From assembly GCA_031265345.1 (NCBI GenBank), contig JAISCU010000332.1:1-24238 (forward strand): 24,238 nucleotides of DNA. The letters run 5' to 3'. The DNA is from Bifidobacteriaceae bacterium (GTDB lineage Bacteria; Actinomycetota; Actinomycetes; Actinomycetales; WQXJ01). The number at the start of each line of letters is the position of its first letter. Positions within the stretch are counted from its first letter, which is position 1. A program made the translations under genes and the position numbers. The notes below the pieces were generated by a model, which ran no database searches, was not told the DNA's origin, and saw only the letters and a program-made list of their open reading frames with translations. Positions 6,911 through 15,532 of the stretch are shown in pieces.

Positions 6911-7668
6911 TCCAGGCCGAAGCCGTCACCAAGTCCTACCGCGACCTGACCGCTCTGGACGGCGCGTCCGTGACACTTCCGGCTGGTGCGTTGACCGCCC
7001 TGGTCGGCCCCACCGGCGCGGGCAAATCGACTCTGTTGAGCGTCATAGGACGCCTGGTCCAAGCCGACTCCGGTCGCGTGCGGGTTGGCGGACTGGATGT
7101 GGTCAGCGCAGACTCACGGGCTCTGGCTAAGCAGCTAGCGGTGTTGCGGCAGGACAACCACTTCAGCGCGCGCCTGACGGTGGTCGAGCTGGCCCGTCTG
7201 GGCCGGTTCCCTCACTGCGGCGGTCGGCTGGGCGCTCAGGACCACGCCGCTGTGGCGCGGGCGCTCGACCTGACGGGGACGGCGGCGCTGGCCGACCGGT
7301 TCTTGGACGAATTGTCCGGTGGCCAGCGGCAACGCGCCTGTGTCGCCATGGTCTTCGCGCAGGACACCCCCTATGTCCTGTTGGATGAGCCGCTTAATTC
7401 GCTCGACTTGCGTCACGCCACTGCGCTGATGGGGTTGCTGCGGGAGGCCTGCGACACTTTGGGCAAGACGGTGGCGGTGGTCATCCACGACGTCAACTAC
7501 GCCTCGGCCTACGCCGACCTGGTGGTGGCCATGCGGTCCGGCCGCGTGGTCGCCGCAGGTCCGCCCCGCGACCTGATCCGCGCCGACCTGCTAAGCGATC
7601 TCTACGACACGCCCGTCCGCGTGATCGACGCCGACGGCTGGCCGCTCGCCGTCTACCACCGCGCCTGA
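6907..7668 (+). CDS. Iron-siderophore ABC transporter ATP-binding protein (FepC/YclP-like)
   Basis: Cytoplasmic ATPase that powers ferric-siderophore import. The 253 residues carry all the expected motifs: Walker A GPTGAGKST (34-42), Q-loop Gln82, signature LSGGQRQR (136-143), Walker B YVLLDEP (156-162), D-loop SLD and the switch histidine in VVIHDVNYA (His194). The HDVNYASAYAD segment is typical of siderophore-transport ATPases. The ATG overlaps the stop of the upstream permease (ATGA), so it is the last gene of a four-gene operon. The 92-bp repeat array begins only 12 bp after its stop codon, and no separate terminator is obvious. The repeats' own hairpins may end or stabilise the transcript. 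Confidence 0.95.
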   Translation: MIQAEAVTKSYRDLTALDGASVTLPAGALTALVGPTGAGKSTLLSVIGRLVQADSGRVRVGGLDVVSADSRALAKQLAVLRQDNHFSARLTVVELARLGRFPHCGGRLGAQDHAAVARALDLTGTAALADRFLDELSGGQRQRACVAMVFAQDTPYVLLDEPLNSLDLRHATALMGLLREACDTLGKTVAVVIHDVNYASAYADLVVAMRSGRVVAAGPPRDLIRADLLSDLYDTPVRVIDADGWPLAVYHRA

Positions 7669-7680
7669 GTGCCGCCCCGC

Positions 7681-8124
7681 TGTCCCCAGAAGCCTCCCAA
7701 GTCCCAATCCGGCCGCAAACCGGGCCAAACTTCGACCAAAACCCGTTCCGGGGACAACCCCCGACCCGAAACTGTCCCCAGAACCCGCCGAAGTCCCAAT
7801 CCGGCCGCCAACCGGGCCGAACTTGGACCAAAACCCGTTCCGGGGACAATCCCCAGCCCGAAACCGTCCCCAGAACCCGCCGAAGTCCCAATCCGGCCAT
7901 CCACCAAGCCAAACTTGGACCAAAACCCGTTCCGGGGACAAATCCCGGCCCGAAACTGTCCCCAGAACCCTCCGAAGTCCCAATCCGACCGCCAACCGAG
8001 CCCAACTCGGACCAAAACCCGTTCCGGGGACAATCCCCGACCCGAAACTGTCCCCAGAACCCTCCCAAGTCGCAATCCGGCCGTCCACCAAGCCGAATTT
8101 GGACCAAAACCCGTTCCGGGGACA
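7681..8124. repeat. Locus A tandem repeat array, 92-bp unit, left block (4.8 copies)
   Basis: Units begin at 7681, 7773, 7865, 7957 and 8049. Four are exactly 92 bp, and the fifth stops after 76 bp at 8124. Each unit opens with TGTCCCCAGAAC (or a one-base variant) and carries GTTCCGGGGACA at unit positions 65-76, a 12-bp inverted repeat with one mismatch. Next comes a 16-nt spacer whose last bases are GAAAC. The best-conserved part is unit positions ~54-76; the middle (positions ~30-50) varies most. Since 92 is not a multiple of three, the frame shifts between units and the long open frames across the array are not genes. No CRISPR-like spacer pattern is seen. Confidence 0.97.
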
Positions 8125-8136
8125 CCACCTGGTCGG

Positions 8137-9099
8137 TCAACTTGGAGCCTTGGGCAACCGCCATCCTTCGAAGAGCGCGATCTCGGTTGCGATGCGGCGA
8201 ATCAGGCGGGTCTGGTCGGGCAGGTCCTTGTAGCCGACCTCGATCATGGTCCTGCCCAAGGACCGCAGTTGCTCGCGCCGCTCCATGTCGAGGTACGCCT
8301 GCTCAGCGTCCTTGAAGTGATAGCCGCCCTGATATTCCACCGCCATTGGGTATCCCTCCACGCCCAGGTCATCGGAGCGGACGACCACGCCGGATTCGTC
8401 CCGGACGGGCCGGTTCGGGATTCCTCGGGGCAGACCGGCGTCCCGCATGACGACGCGCACCCAGGTCTCGGGGACCGAGTCGGTGCCCGGCTCGGCCAGG
8501 CTCACCACCAACTGGGCGCCCCGGATTCCCGGCCGACGGCCCAGAGCGTCCAGGCCGCGTTCCAGTTCCTGTTTGGACATGATCGGGTTCTTGCGCCTCA
8601 TCAGCCCATCGGCCACCATGATCAGGTTCAGGAACTCGCGGTCGGGAGAACGCGTGAAACGGGTCAGCGGCCACGGCTGACCATCCAATTCGAGGATTCG
8701 CCTGAGTCGGCGCCGCTGGCCGGTCACGCTGAGATCGGCCCACGGCCTGCGAGCAGCGAACGGTACGCAGTAGTCGGCAGGCAGGTGACTGGCGACCAAC
8801 TCAACCAAGCAATCCGCTGGGCTGGCGATTGGGACGCCGTCCAGCGTCAGCCACGGCGGCAGCGGATCGCGGTGGCGCCTCACCGCCACCGGGCTGCGGC
8901 GGTCGGACGCCCAATCGGCGCTGAGACGAACCGGTCCGTCGACGGCCTCCCGTTCGAGGTCGCGAGGCAGTTCGCAGCCAATGAGCGCGAGACCGGCGGC
9001 GCCAGTGACGGCACCGCATGGGCACTGATCGGTGGCCACGCGGGCCTTTTCCAGGACCTGAATCAGAAGCTGAGGATCGAGACGTGCCACGCACGCCAT
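8137..9099 (-). CDS. DUF559/Vsr-like predicted endonuclease-domain protein, locus A
   Basis: A 320-residue protein. The C-terminal third matches the DUF559/Vsr-like PD-(D/E)XK-type pattern of actinobacteria: PGTDSVPETWVRVVMRDAGLP at ~212-232, then the core MAVEYQGGYHF, then YLDMERREQLRSLGRTMIEVGYKDL. The family more often has EYDG; here it is EYQG. The catalytic Asp usually found in a VDLAWP-like strand may be one of the two Asp in VRSDDLGVEGYP. The N-terminal ~200 residues resemble the divergent AbiEi-like leader common in these proteins but are hard to assign. The start at ATG 9099 is uncertain, with no strong ribosome site; the long upstream extension is repeat-derived and rejected. The stop lies 12 bp from the left repeat block. 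Likely a DNA-cleaving or defence/mobile-element protein; activity is inferred. Confidence 0.75.
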   Translation of the reverse strand: MACVARLDPQLLIQVLEKARVATDQCPCGAVTGAAGLALIGCELPRDLEREAVDGPVRLSADWASDRRSPVAVRRHRDPLPPWLTLDGVPIASPADCLVELVASHLPADYCVPFAARRPWADLSVTGQRRRLRRILELDGQPWPLTRFTRSPDREFLNLIMVADGLMRRKNPIMSKQELERGLDALGRRPGIRGAQLVVSLAEPGTDSVPETWVRVVMRDAGLPRGIPNRPVRDESGVVVRSDDLGVEGYPMAVEYQGGYHFKDAEQAYLDMERREQLRSLGRTMIEVGYKDLPDQTRLIRRIATEIALFEGWRLPKAPS

Positions 9100-9142
9100 T
9101 GTCCCGGAACCCAGCACCACGGCATCGGCAGAATCATTTCGC

Positions 9143-9152
9143 CTGTGGACAA
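9143..9152 (-). promoter_or_regulatory. DnaA-box-like TTGTCCACAG at repeat edge, locus A
   Basis: On the minus strand TTGTCCACAG ends the repeat-free segment upstream of the nuclease gene, directly abutting the right repeat block (starting at 9153), 43 bp before the ATG. TTGTCCACA is the DnaA-box form favoured in actinobacteria. The locus B nuclease gene has TTATCCACAG in the equivalent place. Whether DnaA binds is unknown. Confidence 0.5.
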
Positions 9153-9314
9153 GGACCAAAACCCGTTCCGGGGACGCTTCCCGACCCGAAGCCGTCCCCA
9201 GAACCCGCCGAAGTCGCAATCCGGCCATCCGCCGGGCCGAACTTGGACCAAAACCCGTTCCGAGGACAATCCCCGACCCGAAGCCGTCCCCAGAACCCGC
9301 CGAAGTCCCGGTCC
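9153..9314. repeat. Locus A tandem repeat array, right block
   Basis: A 40-bp unit end (9153-9192), one complete 92-bp unit (9193-9284) and a ~26-30-bp unit start (9285-9314), in the same orientation as the left block. At the first junction GGGGACG (9170-9176) is followed 16 nt later by CGTCCCC (9193-9199), keeping pairing where the left block has GGGGACA with TGTCCCC. GCTTC and GAAGC extend this stem. The block ends ~24 bp before the tuf terminator. Confidence 0.93.
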
Positions 9315-9337
9315 AGAGCCGAGCGGCCCCAGTGGTC

Positions 9338-9379
9338 AAAACGAAAGGGGCCGGGCAGGCGCGAGCCCGACCCGGCCCC
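9338..9379 (-). terminator. Intrinsic terminator of tuf
   Basis: GGGGCCGGG (9347-9355) and CCCGGCCCC (9371-9379) form a 9-bp G/C stem. Read on the minus strand the stem is followed by TTTCGTTTTG (9346 to 9337), a T-rich tail. It lies ~57 bp after the tuf stop codon, the expected place for termination of the str-operon transcript. Confidence 0.85.
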
Positions 9380-9435
9380 CAAACGGAACCGAACTACCCG
9401 AGCCGACCGAGCGGCATCGGGCAAAGAACTAACGG

Positions 9436-10626
9436 CTACTTGATGATCTTGGTGACCCGGCCCGAGCCGACGGTGCGGCCGCCCTCGCGGATAGCGAAGC
9501 CGAGGCCCTCCTCCATGGCGATGGGCTGGATCAGTTCGACCGTCATCTCGGTGTTGTCGCCGGGCATGACCATCTCGGTGCCCTCCGGCAACGTGATGAC
9601 GCCGGTGACGTCGGTGGTGCGGAAGTAGAACTGAGGCCGGTAGTTCGAGTAGAACGGGTTGTGACGCCCGCCCTCGTCCTTGTTCAGCACGTAGACCTGC
9701 GCCTCGAAGTTGGTGTGCGGCGTGATGGTGCCGGGCTTGGCCACGACCTGGCCGCGCTCGACCTCTTCACGCTTGATGCCGCGCAGCAGCAGCCCGCAGT
9801 TCTCACCGGCCCAGGCCTCGTCCATCGACTTGTGGAACATCTCGATGCCCGTGACGATGGTGGTCTGGGTGGGACGCAGACCGAGGATCTCGACCTGCGA
9901 GTTGATCGGCAGCTTGCCGCGATCGACCTTGCCGGTGACCACGGTGCCGCGACCGGTGATGGTGAAGACGTCCTCGATCGGCATCAGGAACGGCTTGTCC
10001 ATGTCGCGCACCGGATCGGGGATGTAGTTGTCGACGGCGTCCATCAGTTCCGCGACCTTCTTGGACCACTCCGGGTCGCCCTCGAGGGCTTTCAGCGCCG
10101 AGACGCGCACCACCGGGGCGTTGTCGCCGTCGAAGCCCTGCGAGCTGAGCAGTTCGCGGACCTCCAATTCGACCAGCTCGAGGATCTCCTCATCGTCCAC
10201 CATGTCGGACTTGTTCAGCGCCACGAGCAGCGACGGCACGCCGACCTGGCGGGCCAGGAGCACATGCTCGCGGGTCTGGGCCATGGGGCCGTCGTCGGCG
10301 CCCACCACCAGGATGGCGCCATCCATCTGGGCGGCGCCGGTGATCATGTTCTTGATGTAGTCGGCGTGACCCGGCGCGTCGACGTGAGCATAGTGACGCT
10401 TCGCGGTCTCGTATTCGACGTGTGCGATGTTGATCGTGATGCCGCGCTGTTTCTCTTCCGGCGCTTTGTCGATCTCATCGAACGGGGTGAACGGATTCAG
10501 ATCCGGGAATTCGTCGTGCAGCACCCGGGTGATGGCCGCGGTCAAGGTTGTCTTGCCATGGTCAACGTGTCCGATTGTGCCGATGTTCACGTGCGGCTTA
10601 GTCCGCTCGAACTTAGCCTTAGCCAC
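9436..10626 (-). CDS. tuf: Translation elongation factor Tu
   Basis: GTPase that delivers aminoacyl-tRNA to the ribosomal A site. The 396-residue product has G1 GHVDHGKTT (19-27), the effector segment [15 protein letters not shown]3 DAPGHADY (~81-88) and G4 NKSD (~136-139). Domain 2 ([20 protein letters not shown]) and domain 3 (ending [15 protein letters not shown]) are complete. The GTG at 10626 is chosen because AGGAGGG lies 5 bp upstream and the protein then begins [15 protein letters not shown], as in other actinobacteria. It is the last gene of the str cluster, 167 bp after fusA, with its own probable promoter and a good terminator downstream. No changes typical of elfamycin resistance were recognised. 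Confidence 0.99.
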   Translation of the reverse strand: MAKAKFERTKPHVNIGTIGHVDHGKTTLTAAITRVLHDEFPDLNPFTPFDEIDKAPEEKQRGITINIAHVEYETAKRHYAHVDAPGHADYIKNMITGAAQMDGAILVVGADDGPMAQTREHVLLARQVGVPSLLVALNKSDMVDDEEILELVELEVRELLSSQGFDGDNAPVVRVSALKALEGDPEWSKKVAELMDAVDNYIPDPVRDMDKPFLMPIEDVFTITGRGTVVTGKVDRGKLPINSQVEILGLRPTQTTIVTGIEMFHKSMDEAWAGENCGLLLRGIKREEVERGQVVAKPGTITPHTNFEAQVYVLNKDEGGRHNPFYSNYRPQFYFRTTDVTGVITLPEGTEMVMPGDNTEMTVELIQPIAMEEGLGFAIREGGRTVGSGRVTKIIK

Positions 10627-10692
10627 TGGGTCCCTCCTAAGGACTTGGGTAGTTGTACCTGACGGTGCCTGATCCGGCGCCACTGGGCCGAA

Positions 10693-10722
10693 CGGTTCGT
10701 ATGAACCGGACGAGACAGTATA
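10693..10722 (-). promoter_or_regulatory. Possible tuf promoter -10 and leader hairpin
   Basis: On the minus strand TATACT (10722 to 10717) is a good -10 hexamer, but the region 17-18 bp upstream has no clear -35. Just downstream, CGGTTC (10693-10698) and GAACCG (10703-10708) form a 6-bp stem with a 4-nt loop near the 5' end of the resulting ~80-nt leader. Separate tuf transcription in addition to read-through from fusA is plausible but unproven. Confidence 0.4.
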
Positions 10723-10793
10723 ACCAGCGCAGAGCGCGTGGGCCTTCTACGGGTCGTTTCCTCTTATTTTGTACTACTGGTGACCCCTCGGAC

Positions 10794-12896
<2,103 letters not shown>

Positions 12897-12950
12897 GTCG
12901 TTTACCTATCTCTCTTGCTCTGCGCTATCTGCTCTGCTTTGCCGTTCGCC

Positions 12951-12988
12951 CGTCGGTCCGCGCCCCGGTCCTCAGGACCACACCGACG
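12951..12988. other. Nested hairpin in the rpsG-fusA spacer
   Basis: CGTCGGT (12951-12957) pairs with ACCGACG (12982-12988) around an inner perfect stem, GGTCC/GGACC with a TCA loop (12967-12979). It lies ~55-90 nt upstream of the fusA start in the 187-bp spacer, without a T-tract. It may be an mRNA processing or translational-control structure; no known leader family is recognised. Confidence 0.45.
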
Positions 12989-13083
12989 ATGCCGTGCCAC
13001 CAGCCTGGTTCCCAAGCCGGCCAGGCAAGTGGTGGGGTGGGAGCCGGGGGTCTTGGCGCGGCATCGTGCGAATTGCGGGCCGG

Positions 13084-13554
13084 CTACCAGCGGTAGTGGG
13101 CGAAGGCGCGGTTCGCTTCCGCCATCTTGTGCGTGTCCTCGCGGCGCTTGACGGCCGCGCCCAGGCCGTTCGACGCGTCGAGGATCTCGTTCATCAACCG
13201 CAAGGTCATGGTCTTCTCGCGGCGGGCGCGGGAGAACCCCACCAGCCAGCGCAGCGCCAGCGTGGTCGCCCGGGCGGGCTTGACCTCCACCGGCACCTGG
13301 TACGTGGCGCCGCCGACCCGGCGCGACTTGACCTCCAACGAGGGCCGGATGTTGTCCAGCGCCCTCTTCAACAACGTCACGGCGTCACTTCCGGACTTCT
13401 CCGCCGCTCCGTCCAGCGCCCCGTAGACGATCGCCTGGGCGGTGGTCTTCTTGCCGCTCAACAGCACCTTGTTGACCAGTTGGGTCACCAGGGGGCTTTC
13501 ATACACCGGGTCGCCGACCAACGGACGCCTCGGCGCGGGACCTTTGCGCGGCAT
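13084..13554 (-). CDS. rpsG: 30S ribosomal protein S7
   Basis: Primary 16S rRNA-binding protein that nucleates the small-subunit head. The 156-residue length is the family norm. Motifs include [61 protein letters not shown] and the C-terminal [14 protein letters not shown]. The ATG at 13554 overlaps the rpsL stop by one base (TGATG), so translation is coupled, with GGAG in the end of rpsL as ribosome site. In E. coli S7 represses translation of this operon; that is not shown here. Confidence 0.99.
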   Translation of the reverse strand: MPRKGPAPRRPLVGDPVYESPLVTQLVNKVLLSGKKTTAQAIVYGALDGAAEKSGSDAVTLLKRALDNIRPSLEVKSRRVGGATYQVPVEVKPARATTLALRWLVGFSRARREKTMTLRLMNEILDASNGLGAAVKRREDTHKMAEANRAFAHYRW

Positions 13555-13928
13555 CAGCCCTTCTCCTTCTTCGCTCCGTAGTGCGAGCGCCCCTGCTGGC
13601 GGCCGCGCACCCCTTGGGTGTCCAGTGCCCCCCGCACGATCTTGTAGCGCACACCCGGCAGGTCGCGCACGCGCCCGCCGCGGACCAGCACGATCGAGTG
13701 TTCTTGGAGGTTGTGCCCCACGCCCGGGATATAGGCGGTCACCTCGATGCCGTTGGACAGGCGCACACGGGCCACCTTGCGCAGAGCCGAGTTCGGCTTC
13801 TTCGGCGTGGTGGTGTACACGCGCGTGCAGACGCCTCGCCGCTGCGGGGACCCCTTCAGCGCGGGCGTCTTGGTCTTCACGGCCTTGCGCGTCCGGCCCT
13901 TGCGGACTAGTTGCTGGATAGTGGGCAC
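13554..13928 (-). CDS. rpsL: 30S ribosomal protein S12 with Arg at position 88
   Basis: Decoding-centre protein controlling translational accuracy. The 124 residues match actinobacterial S12: [62 protein letters not shown] end. The start is GTG at 13928, with GGAG 5 bp upstream. Counting from that start, Lys43 is retained in TPKKPNSA. Position 88, almost always Lys in the motif RVKDLPGVRY, is Arg (codon CGC) in [13 protein letters not shown]. Lys88Arg in mycobacteria and its equivalent elsewhere are classical streptomycin-resistance changes, so reduced streptomycin sensitivity is predicted. It is the first gene of the str cluster, preceded by a probable promoter at 14017-14046. Confidence 0.99.
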   Translation of the reverse strand: MPTIQQLVRKGRTRKAVKTKTPALKGSPQRRGVCTRVYTTTPKKPNSALRKVARVRLSNGIEVTAYIPGVGHNLQEHSIVLVRGGRVRDLPGVRYKIVRGALDTQGVRGRQQGRSHYGAKKEKG

Positions 13929-13988
13929 TAGGACTCCATCTAAGTTTGTTTCGGAAGTGGTTGGAGGGCGCGTCGAAATAACGCTATG

Positions 13989-14004
13989 GCCCGCCGGAGC
14001 GGGC
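13989..14004 (-). other. UNCG-type hairpin in the rpsL leader
   Basis: On the minus strand GCCCGC-TCCG-GCGGGC is a perfect 6-bp stem closed by C and G around a UCCG tetraloop, an exceptionally stable RNA hairpin. It would lie within the first ~20 nt of the leader if transcription starts just below the -10 at 14017-14022. It may protect the 5' end of the str mRNA. Confidence 0.5.
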
Positions 14005-14016
14005 ACACGAGCATTT

Positions 14017-14046
14017 AGGCTACATCGCCAGCGGACCCCAGGTCAA
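14017..14046 (-). promoter_or_regulatory. Predicted str operon (rpsL) promoter
   Basis: On the minus strand TTGACC (14046 to 14041) is a 5-of-6 match to the -35 consensus. It is followed after 18 bp by TAGCCT (14022 to 14017) as -10. Transcription would start near 14010, giving an ~80-nt leader to the GTG at 13928. It is the only convincing promoter between locus B and rpsL, and locus B starts ~65 bp further upstream, so it leaves the promoter intact. Confidence 0.5.
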
Positions 14047-14111
14047 AGCGAGGGGGCTGGCGCCCGGTTTCGACCGGCTTCCGCTCGTTTCCGGACCGGC
14101 TTGGCGGCCCG

Positions 14112-14320
14112 AACTCGCCGGGATTCGCTTGGCCGGGCGGATCCGTGCAAGTTCCGCCTCCCGTTGCCCGATGCCGCTCGGTCGGCAACCAGCGTTTGCG
14201 CAGGTGGATGCGTGGGCGGCATCGGCCACCCTTTCCGACCGCGTGCCAAACTCGCAGGGATTTGACCGCCCAGGCAAATCCATGCAAGTTTCGCCCATCC
14301 GCGCCCGCTGCGCCCGCCGA
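14112..14320. repeat. Locus B repeat, left block (137-bp unit plus partial unit)
   Basis: A full unit covers 14112-14248 and a diverging partial unit starts at 14249, giving a 137-bp period. The full unit contains a hairpin, GGATTCGC (14121-14128) with GCGGATCC (14137-14144, one G-T pair). It also has GTTGCC/GGCAAC (14163-14189 region) and GATGC/GCATC inverted repeats. The partial unit keeps the first hairpin with different bases: GGATTTG (14258-14264) and CAAATCC (14275-14281). The unit is unrelated in sequence to the 92-bp repeat of locus A. A further inverted repeat, CCCATCCG/CGGATGGG (14294-14301/14322-14329), closes the block. Confidence 0.93.
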
Positions 14321-14330
14321 CCGGATGGGG

Positions 14331-14340
14331 TTATCCACAG
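14331..14340 (+). promoter_or_regulatory. DnaA-box-like TTATCCACAG at repeat edge, locus B
   Basis: TTATCCACA is a perfect consensus DnaA box. It directly follows the inverted repeat that closes the left repeat block and lies 52 bp before the nuclease ATG at 14393. It sits in the same orientation and relative place as TTGTCCACAG in locus A. A single box is not a replication origin; binding by DnaA is untested. Confidence 0.5.
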
Positions 14341-14392
14341 ATTCGTCGCGGGCCCTGGCGCTGCCGCCTCGCGATCCTCGATCCTTCTTGAC

Positions 14393-15352
14393 ATGGGCAT
14401 GATCGTCAGGACCGGGAACCTGCGGCAGCGCGAGGCGCGGCAGGCAGTGCGGGAGGGGACCAGGTTGTCGCGCGGGGTCTACTTCCTCCCAGCGTCCCCC
14501 ACCGATGCGCCATCGCTGGCCGACCGTGCCCGCGCGGCCCTGATGGTGTGCCCGGACGGCTCGGCTGTGTGCGATATCACCGTGTTGCAACTGGCCGGAG
14601 TGGACATGCCGGAGGGGATGCGTCCCCCAGCGGACGGGCCGATCCATGTGCTGATCCCGCCCGACGTCGCGGCTCGCTCGCGCCGCCCCGACCTTGTGAT
14701 CCACCAACACAGTCATATGCCCTCCACTTTCTACTCTGAGCGCCTCCAGATCACAGCTGTCAACCCCGAGCACTGCTGGGCTCAGGTCACAGCGCGTCTG
14801 TTCAGAGGCCGTCATCGGCCACCGATCCCCCAAGCCGATCCGGCTGATCGCGGTTCCTTCGTGGACGGCTCCAAGCTCGCGCTCCTCCAAGCCGTCCAAC
14901 TTGGCGACGCCTTGACTCGGCGCCATCGTCCGTTGGTCAGCCCGGATCGATTCGCCGCCCAGATGGGACTCCTGACCGGCATGGCGGGCGTGCAGGCGGT
15001 CCGCGAGACGTTCGGACTGATCCGTCCGGGCACCGACTCACCCAACGAGACTTGGCTTCGCTTGGTCGTGATCGACGCAGGTTTCCCCGAACCTACCGTC
15101 AATCACAAGCTCGAGTTAGGCAGGCGGACTCGCTTCCTCGATCTATCCTGGCCGGATCGGCTGATCGCCCTCGAGTATCAAGGCGGCCAGCACTTCGACG
15201 ATCCGCGCCAGTCCCGCGACGACCTTCAACGCAGAGGCCAACTACAGACGGCGGGCTGGGTGATGGTCGAGGCCGTCTACCATGACTTGCACCATCCAGG
15301 CGAGCTGATCGGCCGCCTGACGGCAGCGTTCGCCGGTCGGCCCCCGGTCTGA
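14393..15352 (+). CDS. DUF559/Vsr-like predicted endonuclease-domain protein with AbiEi-like N-terminus, locus B
   Basis: A 319-residue protein. The N-terminus (NLRQREARQAVREGTRLSRGVYFLP, then ALMVCPDGSAVCDITVLQLAGV) resembles the winged-helix AbiEi-type domain that often precedes this nuclease domain in actinobacteria. The C-terminus has PGTDSPNETWLRLVVIDAGFPEPTVN, the strand FLDLSWPDRLIALEYQGGQHFDD with candidate PD-(D/E)XK residues Asp and Glu, then RRGQLQTAGWVMVEAVYHDL. It shares this core, including the unusual EYQGG, with the locus A protein but is otherwise very divergent. The ATG at 14393 (or 14399) is chosen because upstream codons lie in repeat sequence; no clear ribosome site is present, so a leaderless mRNA is possible. 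Role unknown: abortive infection, toxin-antitoxin or element maintenance are guesses. Confidence 0.75.
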   Translation: MGMIVRTGNLRQREARQAVREGTRLSRGVYFLPASPTDAPSLADRARAALMVCPDGSAVCDITVLQLAGVDMPEGMRPPADGPIHVLIPPDVAARSRRPDLVIHQHSHMPSTFYSERLQITAVNPEHCWAQVTARLFRGRHRPPIPQADPADRGSFVDGSKLALLQAVQLGDALTRRHRPLVSPDRFAAQMGLLTGMAGVQAVRETFGLIRPGTDSPNETWLRLVVIDAGFPEPTVNHKLELGRRTRFLDLSWPDRLIALEYQGGQHFDDPRQSRDDLQRRGQLQTAGWVMVEAVYHDLHHPGELIGRLTAAFAGRPPV

Positions 15353-15353
15353 T

Positions 15354-15526
15354 CGCGTGCGAAACTCGCCGGGATTCGCTTGGCCGGGCGGATCCGTGCA
15401 AGTTCCGCCTCCCGTTGCCCGATGCCGCTCGGTGGGCAACCAGCGTTTGCGCAGGTGGATGCGTGGGCGGCATCGGCCACCCTTTCCGACCGAGTGCCAA
15501 AGTCCCCGGGATTTGACCGCCCCGGC
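15354..15526. repeat. Locus B repeat, right block
   Basis: Starts with the last 9 bases of a unit (15354-15362), continues with one complete 137-bp unit (15363-15499) and ends in a 27-bp unit start (15500-15526). The full unit matches the left one at 135 of 137 bases and has the same hairpin (GGATTCGC 15372-15379 with GCGGATCC 15388-15395). The block fills all but a few bases of the space between the stop codons of the nuclease gene and the PAS-protein gene. Confidence 0.93.
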
Positions 15527-15532
15527 GCGGAG

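Larger units (their letters stand above)
8125..9176 (-). mobile_element. Candidate inserted cassette carrying the locus A nuclease gene
   Basis: The left repeat block stops at unit position 76 (8124) and the right block resumes at unit position 53 (9153). The last 24 bp of the left block (8101-8124) therefore recur as the first 24 bp of the right block (9153-9176), with one difference. Removing 8125-9176 would join unit positions 76 and 77 and restore an exact 92-bp period. This is the geometry expected of an insertion with a 24-bp target duplication, or of recombination between repeats. No terminal inverted repeats or transposase are seen. Calling it mobile is inference. Confidence 0.45.
14112..15526 (+). 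mobile_element. Candidate repeat-bracketed nuclease element, locus B
   Basis: Two direct repeats 1,251 bp apart (14112-14275 and 15363-15526) bracket a single DUF559/Vsr-like gene. Their 137-bp full units differ at only two positions (14183 and 14242), so the two sides are more alike than neighbouring units on the same side. The right block starts one base after the nuclease stop codon and ends 6 bp before the stop codon of the convergent PAS-protein gene. Homologous recombination between the repeats would excise or invert-copy the cassette. No transposase or integrase is present; mobility is inferred. Confidence 0.45.

Noticed and set aside
7681..9314. CRISPR array
   Set aside because: The 92-bp units are similar along their whole length, with no short-repeat/unique-spacer alternation, and no cas genes are nearby.
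9153..9314. Relation between the 92-bp (locus A) and 137-bp (locus B) repeats
   Set aside because: Both have short GAAC/CGCC words, but no extended alignment could be made; they are treated as separate families.
7669..9432. A long plus-strand open frame crossing both repeat blocks and the locus A nuclease gene
   Set aside because: Its translation is repeat-derived (recurring PKPVPGT/NPFRGQ-like blocks that shift frame with the 92-bp period) and antisense to a recognisable protein. The open frame follows from base composition.
14331..14340. Replication origin suggested by a perfect DnaA box
   Set aside because: Only one box is present; there is no cluster, AT-rich unwinding region or dnaA/dnaN. 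A single 9-mer can also occur by chance.
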